Positions 32,925 through 43,155 of a stretch of DNA of 64,000 nucleotides are shown in pieces (the stretch's first letter is position 1; each line of letters starts with the position of its first letter). Location of the stretch: assembly GCF_003049085.1 (NCBI RefSeq), contig NZ_PIQX01000004.1, positions 62,001 to 126,000 on the forward strand, in the 5' to 3' direction. Source of the stretch: Campylobacter concisus (GTDB lineage: Bacteria > Campylobacterota > Campylobacteria > Campylobacterales > Campylobacteraceae). Under the pieces are notes generated by a model that was not told where the DNA came from, made no database searches, and worked only from the letters and a program-made list of their open reading frames with translations. The position numbers and the translations under genes are program-made.

Positions 32925-34499
32925 TTATAAAATCTCTTTTATGAGTAGTTGTGGAGTAACAAGTCCGCGGAATGAATTTTTTGATATACAAAAGATAATA
33001 TCTATCATCTCGCCAACTCTAGCATGTCTTGTAAAGTTAAAAAATAGAGCCTCAAGCGTTTTATTATCCTTTTGCAAGATGAGCTTTAAGTGGTTTTGAT
33101 CCCTGCCTATAAGTCTTTCGTTTTTAACAAGAGCATTTTTTATCTTAAAGACTGGGCGAGGGTTTTTCTGTCCGTATGGCTCATAAAATTCTAAAATTTC
33201 AAGCAGCTCAAAGTCTATCTCGCTTGGCATTATGTCGCCAAGTAGCTCGTCTGAGCTTTTGCAATCTTGCATATTTAGGAATGAGCAACTTTTATTTATC
33301 GCTTCTTTAAATTTCACCAAATTTTCAGGCGCAAGCGTAAGTCCAGCCGCTCCTTTGTGACCACCGTAGCTTGTTAGTAAATTTTCGTGGCTTGCTATAA
33401 GAGATAAGATATCAAGCTTACCAATGCTTCTAGCACTACCTTTTGCACGACCTTTATCGATGCTAAAGACAATAGCTGGCTTTGCAAAGTGCTTTGCTAA
33501 GCGGCTAGCCACAATACCTATCACGCCCTCGTGCCACTGCTCACCCCAAGTGATGATGACTTCATCGTCCTCTTTTACGTCCTTTAGCGAGCACTCAAAG
33601 AGTTGGCGCTCTTCCTCTTTTCTGGAGTTGTTAAATTCAATGATCGTATCAAGGTAGTTGTAAGCTTCCTCGATACTTTTAGCACGTAAAAAGTCAAATG
33701 AATTCATCGCATCGTCCATGCGTCCGGCTGAATTTATAAGCGGAGCTATAAGAAAGCTAATATCATCACACTCAAATTTTTCCTTACCATAAAACTCTTT
33801 TATAGCGTGAAATGCGGAACGCTTAGACGCATTTAGCTTACAAATGCCAAGGCGAACAAGCATTCTATTCATATCTCTTAGCTCCATCATATCAGCGATT
33901 ATTGCGATAGCTAAAAGCTCTAGAAATTTGCTCATATCGTAATTTAGTCCAAAAACATCCTTTAGCGCTCCAACCAAATACCAAGCGACCTCAGCGCCAC
34001 AAATTTCGATATTTGGGAAGTTGCAGTCTTCTTGTTTTGGATTGATGATCGCATAAGCTTCTGGGAGAACAGCTGGAGGCATGTGATGATCAGTGATAAT
34101 AAGATCGATGCCTTTTTCTTTACAGATAATGGCCGCATCGTTTGCAGAGATACCGTTATCAACGGTGATAATCAAGCTTACATCGGCTGAGAGTTCGTCT
34201 ATTATCTCAGGATTTAGCCCATATCCATCTTTAAATCTATTTGGAATTTTTACTAGGTAGTCTTTCACGCCAAGATCATCAAAAAACTCGGCCAAAATTA
34301 CGCTCGAAACAACACCATCAACATCATAATCGCCCACAATGGCTATGCGCTCGTTTTTTTCGATCGCTTCTTTTATGCGATTAGCGCCCTTGTAGATATC
34401 TTTTAAGGCACTTGGTGTCGGAATTTCACTAATTTTTTTATGTATGTCGTTACAAAATCTATGCGCTAGTAAATTCCTTATGTCCTCTTTATTTAGCAT
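32925..34499 (-). CDS. recJ: Single-stranded-DNA-specific exonuclease RecJ
   Basis: DHH-family 5'-3' exonuclease for recombination and mismatch repair. The motifs are intact: AIVGDYDVDGVVSS, IITVDNGIS, LIITDHHMPP and the DHHA1 domain with SYGGHKGAAGLTL, then an OB domain. The start is placed at ATG 34499 (MLNKEDIRNLL), giving 524 residues; a TTG at 34532 would add 11 residues. Both starts lack a strong ribosome binding site. A 40-residue ORF overlaps the start. Confidence 0.93.
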   Translation of the reverse strand: MLNKEDIRNLLAHRFCNDIHKKISEIPTPSALKDIYKGANRIKEAIEKNERIAIVGDYDVDGVVSSVILAEFFDDLGVKDYLVKIPNRFKDGYGLNPEIIDELSADVSLIITVDNGISANDAAIICKEKGIDLIITDHHMPPAVLPEAYAIINPKQEDCNFPNIEICGAEVAWYLVGALKDVFGLNYDMSKFLELLAIAIIADMMELRDMNRMLVRLGICKLNASKRSAFHAIKEFYGKEKFECDDISFLIAPLINSAGRMDDAMNSFDFLRAKSIEEAYNYLDTIIEFNNSRKEEERQLFECSLKDVKEDDEVIITWGEQWHEGVIGIVASRLAKHFAKPAIVFSIDKGRAKGSARSIGKLDILSLIASHENLLTSYGGHKGAAGLTLAPENLVKFKEAINKSCSFLNMQDCKSSDELLGDIMPSEIDFELLEILEFYEPYGQKNPRPVFKIKNALVKNERLIGRDQNHLKLILQKDNKTLEALFFNFTRHARVGEMIDIIFCISKNSFRGLVTPQLLIKEIL

Positions 34500-34611
34500 G
34501 GTTTTGGCAAGATTTTTTGAAGAACTTGCCAACTTTATTTAATGCCACTTGTTCACTTAAATTTACACCCATATTGCCAAAAAATTGGTTATAAAAATAC
34601 TTCTTTTTCAT
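34489..34611 (-). CDS. Possible 40-residue leader ORF overlapping recJ start
   Basis: ATG at 34611 reads MKKKYFYNQFFGNMGVNLSE and ends at a TAA lying 6 to 8 bases past the recJ ATG. A weak GAAAGATT precedes it. Basic, with aromatic residues. It could be a coupling leader or chance. Confidence 0.3.
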   Translation of the reverse strand: MKKKYFYNQFFGNMGVNLSEQVALNKVGKFFKKSCQNHAK

Positions 34612-34790
34612 TGCAATCTTTCGTCTTTATTTTGAATACTTTGATTATATCTTTTTGAAATTTAATTTCTTATAATTTTCATTGAAAGTAAGATTTTTAG
34701 GGCAAAAAACTTTTGTTAAATTGATACTCTTTATAAATTAGCCATTGTAAATTTGAAGTAAAAAATGAGAGAAATTTTAAGTAAAAATAA

Positions 34791-34806
34791 GGGGTCATAA
34801 GACCCC
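34791..34806 (-). terminator. Terminator of outer-membrane protein gene 2
   Basis: GGGGTC (34791-34796), loop ATAA, GACCCC (34801-34806). Minus-strand reading gives a T-rich tail, a textbook intrinsic terminator. Confidence 0.85.
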
Positions 34807-34811
34807 AAAAA

Positions 34812-35420
34812 TTAAAATTTATATGTGTAGCCTAGGTAAGCGCCGATATCTGTTGATTTAAGGTTATCAAGATCTTCATCAGTGCTATACCAAGATCTAT
34901 CTGCTTTTATACCAAATTCAAGTGCATTATTTTTATCAAAGCTATACTCTGTACCAAGTCTTGTGCCAACTAACCAACCAGCCTTTGTTGTATCATAAGT
35001 CGCTTTAAGTGTATTTGTATAAAGTCTTGCTTTAAAATTTACAACTGAAACGCCAGTGTATAAGCCTGCTATTAACTTAAAGTTATCTGTTATAGCTGGA
35101 GTATAATCGCCACCTACTACAAATTTATGTGTTGTCCATTTTATACTAACATCGTGTTTTACGCCATCATCAGTATAGTTAAAGTTATCTTTTGCCTCTG
35201 TATGATAGAAGTATCCACCATAAACTCTAGCTACGTCAAAGTCATAACCGCCTTTAATGCCAAGATTTGGTCTATTATCCTTAAAACTAAGACCATCATT
35301 GTCTTTTAGCTTTGAGCTAAAATCATAGCCGCCCTCAACTCCGACAAATCCACCTTGCGCTAAAGCAAATGAGCCAGCAAGTGAAAGTGCCAAAACACTT
35401 TTTAAAACGCAATTTTTCAT
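34812..35420 (-). CDS. Small outer-membrane beta-barrel protein 2
   Basis: 202 residues: signal peptide to about 21 (SFALAQGG), then barrel strands such as NLGIKGGYDFDVARVYGGYFY, FVVGGDYTPAITDNFKLIAGLYTG and the terminal IGAYLGYTYKF with final Phe. Related to the 29918-30502 protein along its whole length, most clearly in the last strands. Strong AGGAGAAAAA ribosome binding site and strong terminator suggest high expression. Its position between pyrG and recJ is probably an insertion into an ancestral pair. Confidence 0.8.
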   Translation of the reverse strand: MKNCVLKSVLALSLAGSFALAQGGFVGVEGGYDFSSKLKDNDGLSFKDNRPNLGIKGGYDFDVARVYGGYFYHTEAKDNFNYTDDGVKHDVSIKWTTHKFVVGGDYTPAITDNFKLIAGLYTGVSVVNFKARLYTNTLKATYDTTKAGWLVGTRLGTEYSFDKNNALEFGIKADRSWYSTDEDLDNLKSTDIGAYLGYTYKF

Positions 35421-35581
35421 TTTTTCTCCTTTATAAATGATTGCGTAAGCATTGTATGTTTAGCAAGATTAAAAAATACTTAAATAATTTAAATTTTATC
35501 AATAATACATTTACTTTTATTTTTAATATAAATTTTGAGAGAAATTCAAAGAAAATTTGGCAAGAAAGCTTGCCAAATTTA

Positions 35582-37225
<1,644 letters not shown>

Positions 37226-37342
37226 TTAAATTTATTTATTTTTTTATCTGCCGATTATACCCCTTAAATATTTAGTAAGGCATTAATCGTGCAAATTTTA
37301 AAAATTATTCTTTAAGTCTTTTTGTTATAGACTTCAAAAATC

Positions 37343-37558
37343 ATGATAAAAAACTACCTAAACATCATTGCCTCTTTATATATAGAGGGCTTTAAAAATA
37401 TGAAAATAGGCAAAAAATTATGGCTTCTCATAATAATAAAGCTTATCATTATGTTTGGAATTTTAAAGGTCTTCATCTTTGATGAGACTCTTAATACCAA
37501 ATTTCAAACCGACGAAGAAAAAAGCGAATTTGTAATTCGAAATTTAATAAAGGAATAA
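37343..37558 (+). CDS. DUF4492 small membrane protein upstream of cydA
   Basis: 71 residues with one membrane helix (LWLLIIIKLIIMFGILKVFIF, about 27-47) after the conserved YIEGFKNMKIGKKLW. This family is recalled as found beside cytochrome bd genes in Helicobacter, Campylobacter and Bacteroidetes. It is one base from cydA, so probably an accessory or assembly subunit of the oxidase. Confidence 0.75.
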   Translation: MIKNYLNIIASLYIEGFKNMKIGKKLWLLIIIKLIIMFGILKVFIFDETLNTKFQTDEEKSEFVIRNLIKE

Positions 37559-37559
37559 A

Positions 37560-39095
37560 ATGTCTGAGATGGATTTTGTTGATTGGTCTAGGGCTCAGTT
37601 TGCGCTGACTGCCATTTACCACTTTTTGTTTGTCCCGCTTACTTTGGGGCTAAGTTTTATCATCGCCATTATGGAGACGATATATGTTAAAACCGGCGAT
37701 AAAGTCTGGCTTGAGATAACGAAATTTTGGCTAAAGCTCTTTGGTATAAATTTCGCTATCGGCGTTGCTACTGGCATCATCATGGAGTTTGAGTTTGGTA
37801 CAAACTGGGCAAACTACAGCTGGTTTGTCGGCGATATCTTCGGCGCTCCACTTGCAATAGAAGGCTTGCTCGCATTTTTCATGGAGAGTACATTTTTTGC
37901 CATTATGTTTTTTGGCTGGGATAAAGTCAGCAAGAAATTTCACCTACTTTCAACCTGGCTTGTCGCGATCGGTTCAAATTTAAGCGCGCTTTGGATCTTG
38001 ATCGCAAATGGCTGGATGCAGTATCCTATCGGCATGAAATTTAACCCAGATACTGCTAGAATGGAGATGGAGAATTTCTTCGAAGTTGCGCTAAATCCTC
38101 TTGGAATTAGCAAATTTTTACACACAGTAACTAGTGGCTACACTATCTCGGCTATCTTTGTGATAGGAATTTCTGCTTGGTTTTTAATCAAAAAACGCCA
38201 TATTTTGCTAGCTAAAAAAAGTATCGTCGTTGCTAGCGCATTTGGTCTTATCACTTCGGCATTTTTACTACTTAGCGGCGATGAGAGCGCATATTTTGTA
38301 GCTCAAAAGCAGCCTATGAAGCTTGCTGCGATGGAAGGACTTTATAATGGCGAGAAAAACGCTGGTCTAGTTGCCGCTGGTATTTTAAACCTAGCTAAAG
38401 AGCTTGGCGACGAGAGCGAGCCATTTTTGCTTGAGATAAAGGTGCCTTACGCACTTGGCATCATGGCAAACAGAGGGCTTGACTCATTTACACCAGGTAT
38501 AAATGACCTACTTTATGGCAATAGCGAGCACAATCTAATAAGCGTTGAAGAGAAGATGGCAAAAGGTAAAGTAGCTATCGAAGCTCTTAAAAACTACAAA
38601 GAGGCTAAAAAAGCAAATGATGAGAGCCTTATGAAAAGCTCGCTTTCAAATTTAGAGAGCAATCTAAATTTCTTAGGATATGGCTATCTTAAAGATGCAA
38701 AAGAGGCTGTGCCACCAGTTGGGCTGACATTTTATAGCTTCCATATTATGGTTGTACTTGGCACTTACTTCATAGCTCTTTTTGCTATTACGCTCTATCT
38801 AAATCTTTCAAGAAAATATAAATTTGAAAACATAAGAGCGTTTTTGTGGATCTGCCTCTTTACCATACCGCTTGGCTACATCGCAGCTGAAGCTGGCTGG
38901 ATAGTAGCAGAGGTCGGTCGTCAGCCTTGGGTGATACAAGATCTCATGACCGTTGGCGTAGGAGCTACAAATTTATCTGACTCAAATGTGAAAATTTCAT
39001 TTATATTATTTGCTGTTTTATTTACGGTCTTGCTGATTGCCGAGATCAAAATCATGCTTAAGCAAATAAAGATAGGATTTAACGACCATGCATAG
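37560..39095 (+). CDS. cydA: Cytochrome bd-type quinol oxidase subunit I (CydA/CioA)
   Basis: Membrane subunit that oxidises quinol and reduces oxygen. 511 residues with about nine helices. Heme-ligand His21 lies in RAQFALTAIYHFLFVPLTLG, and another His in ISKFLHTVTSGY. The GRQPW motif (EVGRQPWVIQDLMT) is present. The short Q-loop fits the cyanide-insensitive (CioA) type known from C. jejuni. It overlaps cydB by eight bases. Confidence 0.94.
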   Translation: MSEMDFVDWSRAQFALTAIYHFLFVPLTLGLSFIIAIMETIYVKTGDKVWLEITKFWLKLFGINFAIGVATGIIMEFEFGTNWANYSWFVGDIFGAPLAIEGLLAFFMESTFFAIMFFGWDKVSKKFHLLSTWLVAIGSNLSALWILIANGWMQYPIGMKFNPDTARMEMENFFEVALNPLGISKFLHTVTSGYTISAIFVIGISAWFLIKKRHILLAKKSIVVASAFGLITSAFLLLSGDESAYFVAQKQPMKLAAMEGLYNGEKNAGLVAAGILNLAKELGDESEPFLLEIKVPYALGIMANRGLDSFTPGINDLLYGNSEHNLISVEEKMAKGKVAIEALKNYKEAKKANDESLMKSSLSNLESNLNFLGYGYLKDAKEAVPPVGLTFYSFHIMVVLGTYFIALFAITLYLNLSRKYKFENIRAFLWICLFTIPLGYIAAEAGWIVAEVGRQPWVIQDLMTVGVGATNLSDSNVKISFILFAVLFTVLLIAEIKIMLKQIKIGFNDHA

Positions 39096-40212
39096 TTTAA
39101 GCTTAGAAAATTTACAAATTTATTGGTGGTTTATAGTTAGCCTTCTTGGCGGACTTTTGGTATTTATGATGTTCGTTCAGGGCGGGCAGACGCTGCTTTT
39201 TGGGCTTTGCAAAAACGAGCTTCAAAAGGACATGGTGATAAATTCTATCGGGCGCAAATGGGAGCTTACTTTTACCACGCTCGTAATGTTCGGCGGCGCG
39301 TGCTTTGCGGCATTTCCGCTATTTTACGCCACAAGCTTTGGCGGTGCATACTGGGTGTGGCTGGCGATTTTGTTTTGCTTTATCCTCCAAGCCGTGAGCT
39401 ACGAATACCGCAAAAAACCGGACAACTTCCTAGGCCAAAAAACCTATGAAATTTTCCTTTTCATAAACGGTTCTTTAGGCGTTATACTTATCGGTATGGC
39501 GGTTAGTACGTTTTTTTCGGGAAGCTATTTTTTACTAAACGAGCACAACTTCGTGCAGTGGCAGACGCCGTTTCGCGGGCTTGAAGCGCTGGGCAACATC
39601 ATGCTCTATCCGCTAGGCATCGCGATGTTTTTCCTGGCTCGCGTGGGCGGAGCGCTCTACCTCATCAACAACATCGACGATGCGGAGATAAGAGCCAATG
39701 CTAGAAAAGCGGCGCTAAAAAATACGATTTTCTTTTTGCCGTTCTTTCTAGCTTTTGCCGCTTGGGTGCTTAGTAAGCCGGGCTTTGGTTACGACGAAGC
39801 GGGCGAAGTTTCCATAGTCACGTTTAAATACGCTCGCAATTTCGCCGATATGCCGATAGTAGCCATTGCGGCGGTCGCGGGCGTTTGCGGCGTACTGTTT
39901 GGCGTATTTAAGGGCGCGTTTACGAAAAGCATCTACGGTATCGTGCCTTTCGGCGTGGGCGTCGTGCTCGTAGTTACCGCGTTATTTTTGATATCGGGGC
40001 TAAATGGCACAGCATTTTATCCGTCATTTAGCGACCTTGCTAGCTCACTAACTATCAAAAATGCAAGCTCTAGCCACTACACACTTGGCGTTATGGCATA
40101 TGTTAGCTTGCTAGTGCCAGTAGTACTTGCTTATATCATCGTCGTTTGGCGAGCGATAGATAGCAAGAAGATCACGCAAGACGAGATCAAAAACGATCAT
40201 CACGCATACTAA
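39088..40212 (+). CDS. cydB: Cytochrome bd-type quinol oxidase subunit II (CydB/CioB)
   Basis: 374 residues, about eight helices, with the family start IYWWFIVSLLGGLLVFMMFVQGGQTLLF. Partner of CydA. The middle (about 39170-40015) is much richer in G+C than its ends: bases 39541-39600 contain 37 G/C, while cydA and the last 200 bases are AT-rich as usual. The protein is uninterrupted. This looks like homologous replacement of the gene core by DNA from a higher-G+C relative. Confidence 0.93.
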   Translation: MHSLSLENLQIYWWFIVSLLGGLLVFMMFVQGGQTLLFGLCKNELQKDMVINSIGRKWELTFTTLVMFGGACFAAFPLFYATSFGGAYWVWLAILFCFILQAVSYEYRKKPDNFLGQKTYEIFLFINGSLGVILIGMAVSTFFSGSYFLLNEHNFVQWQTPFRGLEALGNIMLYPLGIAMFFLARVGGALYLINNIDDAEIRANARKAALKNTIFFLPFFLAFAAWVLSKPGFGYDEAGEVSIVTFKYARNFADMPIVAIAAVAGVCGVLFGVFKGAFTKSIYGIVPFGVGVVLVVTALFLISGLNGTAFYPSFSDLASSLTIKNASSSHYTLGVMAYVSLLVPVVLAYIIVVWRAIDSKKITQDEIKNDHHAY

Positions 40213-40221
40213 GGATAAAAG

Positions 40222-40323
40222 ATGTTAGAAGCAGGAATTTTTTTGATACTTTGGCCAGTGACACTATTTGCTAGCTATAAATTTGTTCTTTTTTCTCTTA
40301 AGAAATTTGACGCAAATAACTAA
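40222..40323 (+). CDS. cydX: CydX-like small oxidase subunit
   Basis: 33 residues: MLEAGIFLILWPVTLFASYK followed by a short polar tail. One membrane helix, nine bases after cydB, with AAGGATAAAAG upstream. Length, position and a Trp-containing helix fit CydX, which stabilises the bd oxidase, although the sequence differs from the enterobacterial one. A strong terminator follows. Confidence 0.7.
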   Translation: MLEAGIFLILWPVTLFASYKFVLFSLKKFDANN

Positions 40324-40349
40324 AATTTAGGGGCATTTGCTCCTAAATT
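40324..40349 (+). terminator. Terminator of the cyd operon
   Basis: AATTTAGGGGC (40324-40334), loop ATTT, GCTCCTAAATT (40339-40349) with one mismatch, then a T-rich run. Confidence 0.85.
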
Positions 40350-40477
40350 CTTCTTTTTATTTTTACCCTTTAAAACAACTCTTTTATAAATTTATTTAAG
40401 CCACTTTTCATATAAGCGTTAGTTTTGTGTGAAATTTGGGTAGTAAGATATCATTAAATTTTATTAAAGGAGCGAAA

Positions 40478-42247
40478 ATGAGCAAGAATTTCTTAGGTTC
40501 TGTTGCCCTTGCGGCTGTTTTGGTTAGTGGTCTTAGTATAGGTATCACACCACTAGAGGCTGGAGTCCTGGCTCATCACGTAAAGGTTCAAGGTGAGCTT
40601 GGATCAGTCTTTATAAATCCTTACGACGTATCGCCTCTAACTGCTATCATTGATAGAGCTGGTAAAGACATCAAAGATATCCATGTCAAAGTAAAAGGCA
40701 AGCCAGATGGCGGTATCGACATCGACTACAACGTCTCAGAGCATGCTTTGCTTACGCATGATGGCGTGCCTATTTGGGGACTTTACCCTGACTATCTAAA
40801 TGAAGTAGTCGTAAGCTACACATTTAACGGAGCTAAAAAGGTAGAAACGTATAAAATTTACGCCCAGCCTATCGTCACATATAGCCGTGATTTTAGATTT
40901 TCTCACATGCAAAAGACTCGCGTCAAAAAGGTCGATCCTGCCTTTAAAAACAGGCTCTATCTCATAAATAACACGATCACAAGCGTCTATAAACCACTTG
41001 ATTGGAAAAATGGCGGAGCTGCTAGCTGGAATGACTTTACCGAAAACTACATCGTAGATACCAAAGGCGAGGTTAGATGGTACCTTGACTATCAGAAATT
41101 TTACGACCGCAGCGAGCGCAGAGTGATGGATGGAGGCATGATGATGGGCTTTCATCAGCTAAAAAACGGCGATATCAGCTTTGGCATGGCTCAAAGATAT
41201 CTAAGATATGACCTTATGGGAAAAGAAATTTATAACCGCCCGCTTCCAAGAGGCTACATCGATCTAAGCCATGAAGTTATGCCATTAAAGGATGATCACG
41301 CACTTCTTAGGGTTGGCAAATACAACTACCACCACAAAGATGGCAAAATTTCTCACACCATAAGAGACCACATCATAGAGGTCGATAGCACCGGTAAGGT
41401 GGTCGAAGAGTGGGATCTAAATGAAATTTTTGGCAACAATGTCTACCGCAGCAACCTCATAAAAGCGCTTGATGCTAGAGCTGTTTGCCTAAATATTGAT
41501 ATGGACGCAAAAGAGATCAAGATAAGCGACGATCAGCCATTTGGCGACATCACCTCTACTGGCACAGGTAGAAACTGGGCTCACGTAAACTCTATCTCAT
41601 ATGATGAGAGCGACGATAGTATCATCCTTTCACTTCGTCACCAAGGCATCGTAAAGATAGGACGTGACAAGAAAGTAAAATGGATATTAGCTTCGCCTGA
41701 GGGCTGGAGTGAAGAATTTAAAGCCAAAGTGCTAACTCCAGTCGATAGCAAAGGCAATAAGATAAAATGCGAAAACTCAAAATGCGAGGGCGAATTTGAC
41801 TGGTCATGGACTCAGCACACCGCATGGTTAACGCCAAGATACGACAACAAAGGCAGCATAAAACACCTAAGCGTATTTGACAATGGCGATGCAAGGGGCA
41901 TGGAGCAGCCAGCCTTTAAAGAGGATAAATACTCCCGTGCGGTTGAATATAAGATAGATGAGAAAAAGGGCACGGTTGAACAAACTTGGCAGTTTGGCAA
42001 AGAGCGTGGATTTGACTTTTATAGCGCAGTTACTAGCAACGTCGAGTGGCAAAAGGATAAAAATACCTACTTCATCTCAAGCTCAAATGTAAATTTACTC
42101 CGTCCTGACAAGACTATCAAAATGGTCTTAGTTGAGATCGATCCAAAGACAAATGAGATCAAATTTGAGATGGATGTGGACTCTGCTTCAAGAGATGATG
42201 TCGCTTATAGGGCGATGGTTATTGATCCGGAGGTATTTAGTTATTAG
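40478..42247 (+). CDS. Arylsulfate sulfotransferase (AssT family), periplasmic
   Basis: Transfers sulfate between phenolic compounds without PAPS. Start placed at ATG 40478 (AAAGGAGCGAAA just upstream) rather than 40436, giving 589 residues with a signal peptide to about 31. NWAHVNSISYDESDDSIILSLRH and the later DWSWTQHTAWLTPRYD are the family's beta-propeller signatures; the latter His is the likely sulfate acceptor. Two Cys (KIKCENSKCEGEFD) should form the known structural disulfide. Single gene; the dedicated DsbA-type partner seen in some relatives is not nearby. Confidence 0.92.
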   Translation: MSKNFLGSVALAAVLVSGLSIGITPLEAGVLAHHVKVQGELGSVFINPYDVSPLTAIIDRAGKDIKDIHVKVKGKPDGGIDIDYNVSEHALLTHDGVPIWGLYPDYLNEVVVSYTFNGAKKVETYKIYAQPIVTYSRDFRFSHMQKTRVKKVDPAFKNRLYLINNTITSVYKPLDWKNGGAASWNDFTENYIVDTKGEVRWYLDYQKFYDRSERRVMDGGMMMGFHQLKNGDISFGMAQRYLRYDLMGKEIYNRPLPRGYIDLSHEVMPLKDDHALLRVGKYNYHHKDGKISHTIRDHIIEVDSTGKVVEEWDLNEIFGNNVYRSNLIKALDARAVCLNIDMDAKEIKISDDQPFGDITSTGTGRNWAHVNSISYDESDDSIILSLRHQGIVKIGRDKKVKWILASPEGWSEEFKAKVLTPVDSKGNKIKCENSKCEGEFDWSWTQHTAWLTPRYDNKGSIKHLSVFDNGDARGMEQPAFKEDKYSRAVEYKIDEKKGTVEQTWQFGKERGFDFYSAVTSNVEWQKDKNTYFISSSNVNLLRPDKTIKMVLVEIDPKTNEIKFEMDVDSASRDDVAYRAMVIDPEVFSY

Positions 42248-42253
42248 CAGTAT

Positions 42254-42279
42254 CTGGTGTGAGATATTTCTCGCACCAG
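42254..42279. terminator. Bidirectional hairpin after the sulfotransferase gene
   Basis: CTGGTG (42254-42259) pairs with CACCAG (42274-42279), with inner GAGA/TCTC pairing, between convergent genes. Confidence 0.75.
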
Positions 42280-42282
42280 CTT

Positions 42283-42633
42283 TTAGTTGTTATTTTGAAA
42301 TTTGTAGATTGCTTCTTTTATTCTAGTAAGGTTAAAATTTATCGCTCGCTCTAGTTCTGGCAAGTCTATATCTTTATCCGCTTCAAAAGCTTTTACCATA
42401 TCGCTTAGCTCTTTTGTTTCATCACTTGCAAGAACTATGCTTTTAAAATTATCATCGTCTATCTGGTCAAATTTTAAAAAGATCGATACAAATTTATCTT
42501 TCAAAATTTCTTTATTTAGCTTTCTATTTTCCAAAGCTTTCTTTGTTCCACCATTTTTATTACAGGTTCTAAATATCGAATCTATTGTTTCATTCACTTC
42601 ATCAAGTAAAATTTCTGTTTTTTCACTTTGCAT
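42283..42633 (-). CDS. Hypothetical helical protein, 116 residues
   Basis: No family recognised. Acidic, Lys-rich and entirely helical in appearance, without signal peptide or membrane helix. The ATG lacks a convincing ribosome binding site, but the frame is long for this AT-rich context and ends next to a shared terminator. Confidence 0.55.
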   Translation of the reverse strand: MQSEKTEILLDEVNETIDSIFRTCNKNGGTKKALENRKLNKEILKDKFVSIFLKFDQIDDDNFKSIVLASDETKELSDMVKAFEADKDIDLPELERAINFNLTRIKEAIYKFQNNN

Positions 42634-42708
42634 ATAAAACTCTCTTAACTATAAATTAAATTTAAAATAAAAGCTAAATCGCTCTTGTTTTGGAGATTAG
42701 AAGTTGTT

Positions 42709-42837
42709 TTACTTCTTCGCGTAAAAAGGAAAAATTAAAGTTGTATTTGTGAAGTTATTTTCATAAAAGTTTGCGCCAGAATTTAAAATTTTAGTTTGCA
42801 TTGGCATCACTTTTATGCCCTCTGTTTTTGCGATCAT
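42709..42837 (-). CDS. Possible small ORF, 42 residues
   Basis: From an ATG with AAGGATGAGAAA upstream the product reads MIAKTEGIKVMPMQTKILNS and continues 22 residues. A longer reading from 42930 is possible but has no ribosome binding site. Unrecognised; the good ribosome binding site is the main support. Confidence 0.35.
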   Translation of the reverse strand: MIAKTEGIKVMPMQTKILNSGANFYENNFTNTTLIFPFYAKK

Positions 42838-43155
42838 TTTCTCATCCTTGTTAAAAAATTTTATCGCATTGTATAAATTTTCATAAATCTTGTAAATTGT
42901 ACCAGAGTACAATAAAGCCCTATAAATCAATATTTATAACACATTGATAATATTTTTACGTTATTATTTTGCATACTGCTTTGATTAAAATTACCGAAAT
43001 TTCATAGCTATTTAGCTCATCCTTTTTGACTAAATTTTAAAAATTTAATGTGTTATTTATGTAATAAAAAAATTTTTAAATTTGCAATTTTTTTTTAAAA
43101 TCTTTGATACTTTATATGTGATAAAATCCTCTCAAATTTTAAAAAAGGATCAAAT

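Noticed and set aside
29918-35420. The two outer-membrane barrels as a phase-variable recombining pair
   Set aside because: They are related but quite diverged, 4.3 kb apart, with no long identical stretch or inverted repeat around them.
40436-40477. Longer N-terminus of the sulfotransferase
   Set aside because: Extra residues precede a normal signal peptide, and AAAGGAGCGAAA sits just before ATG 40478.
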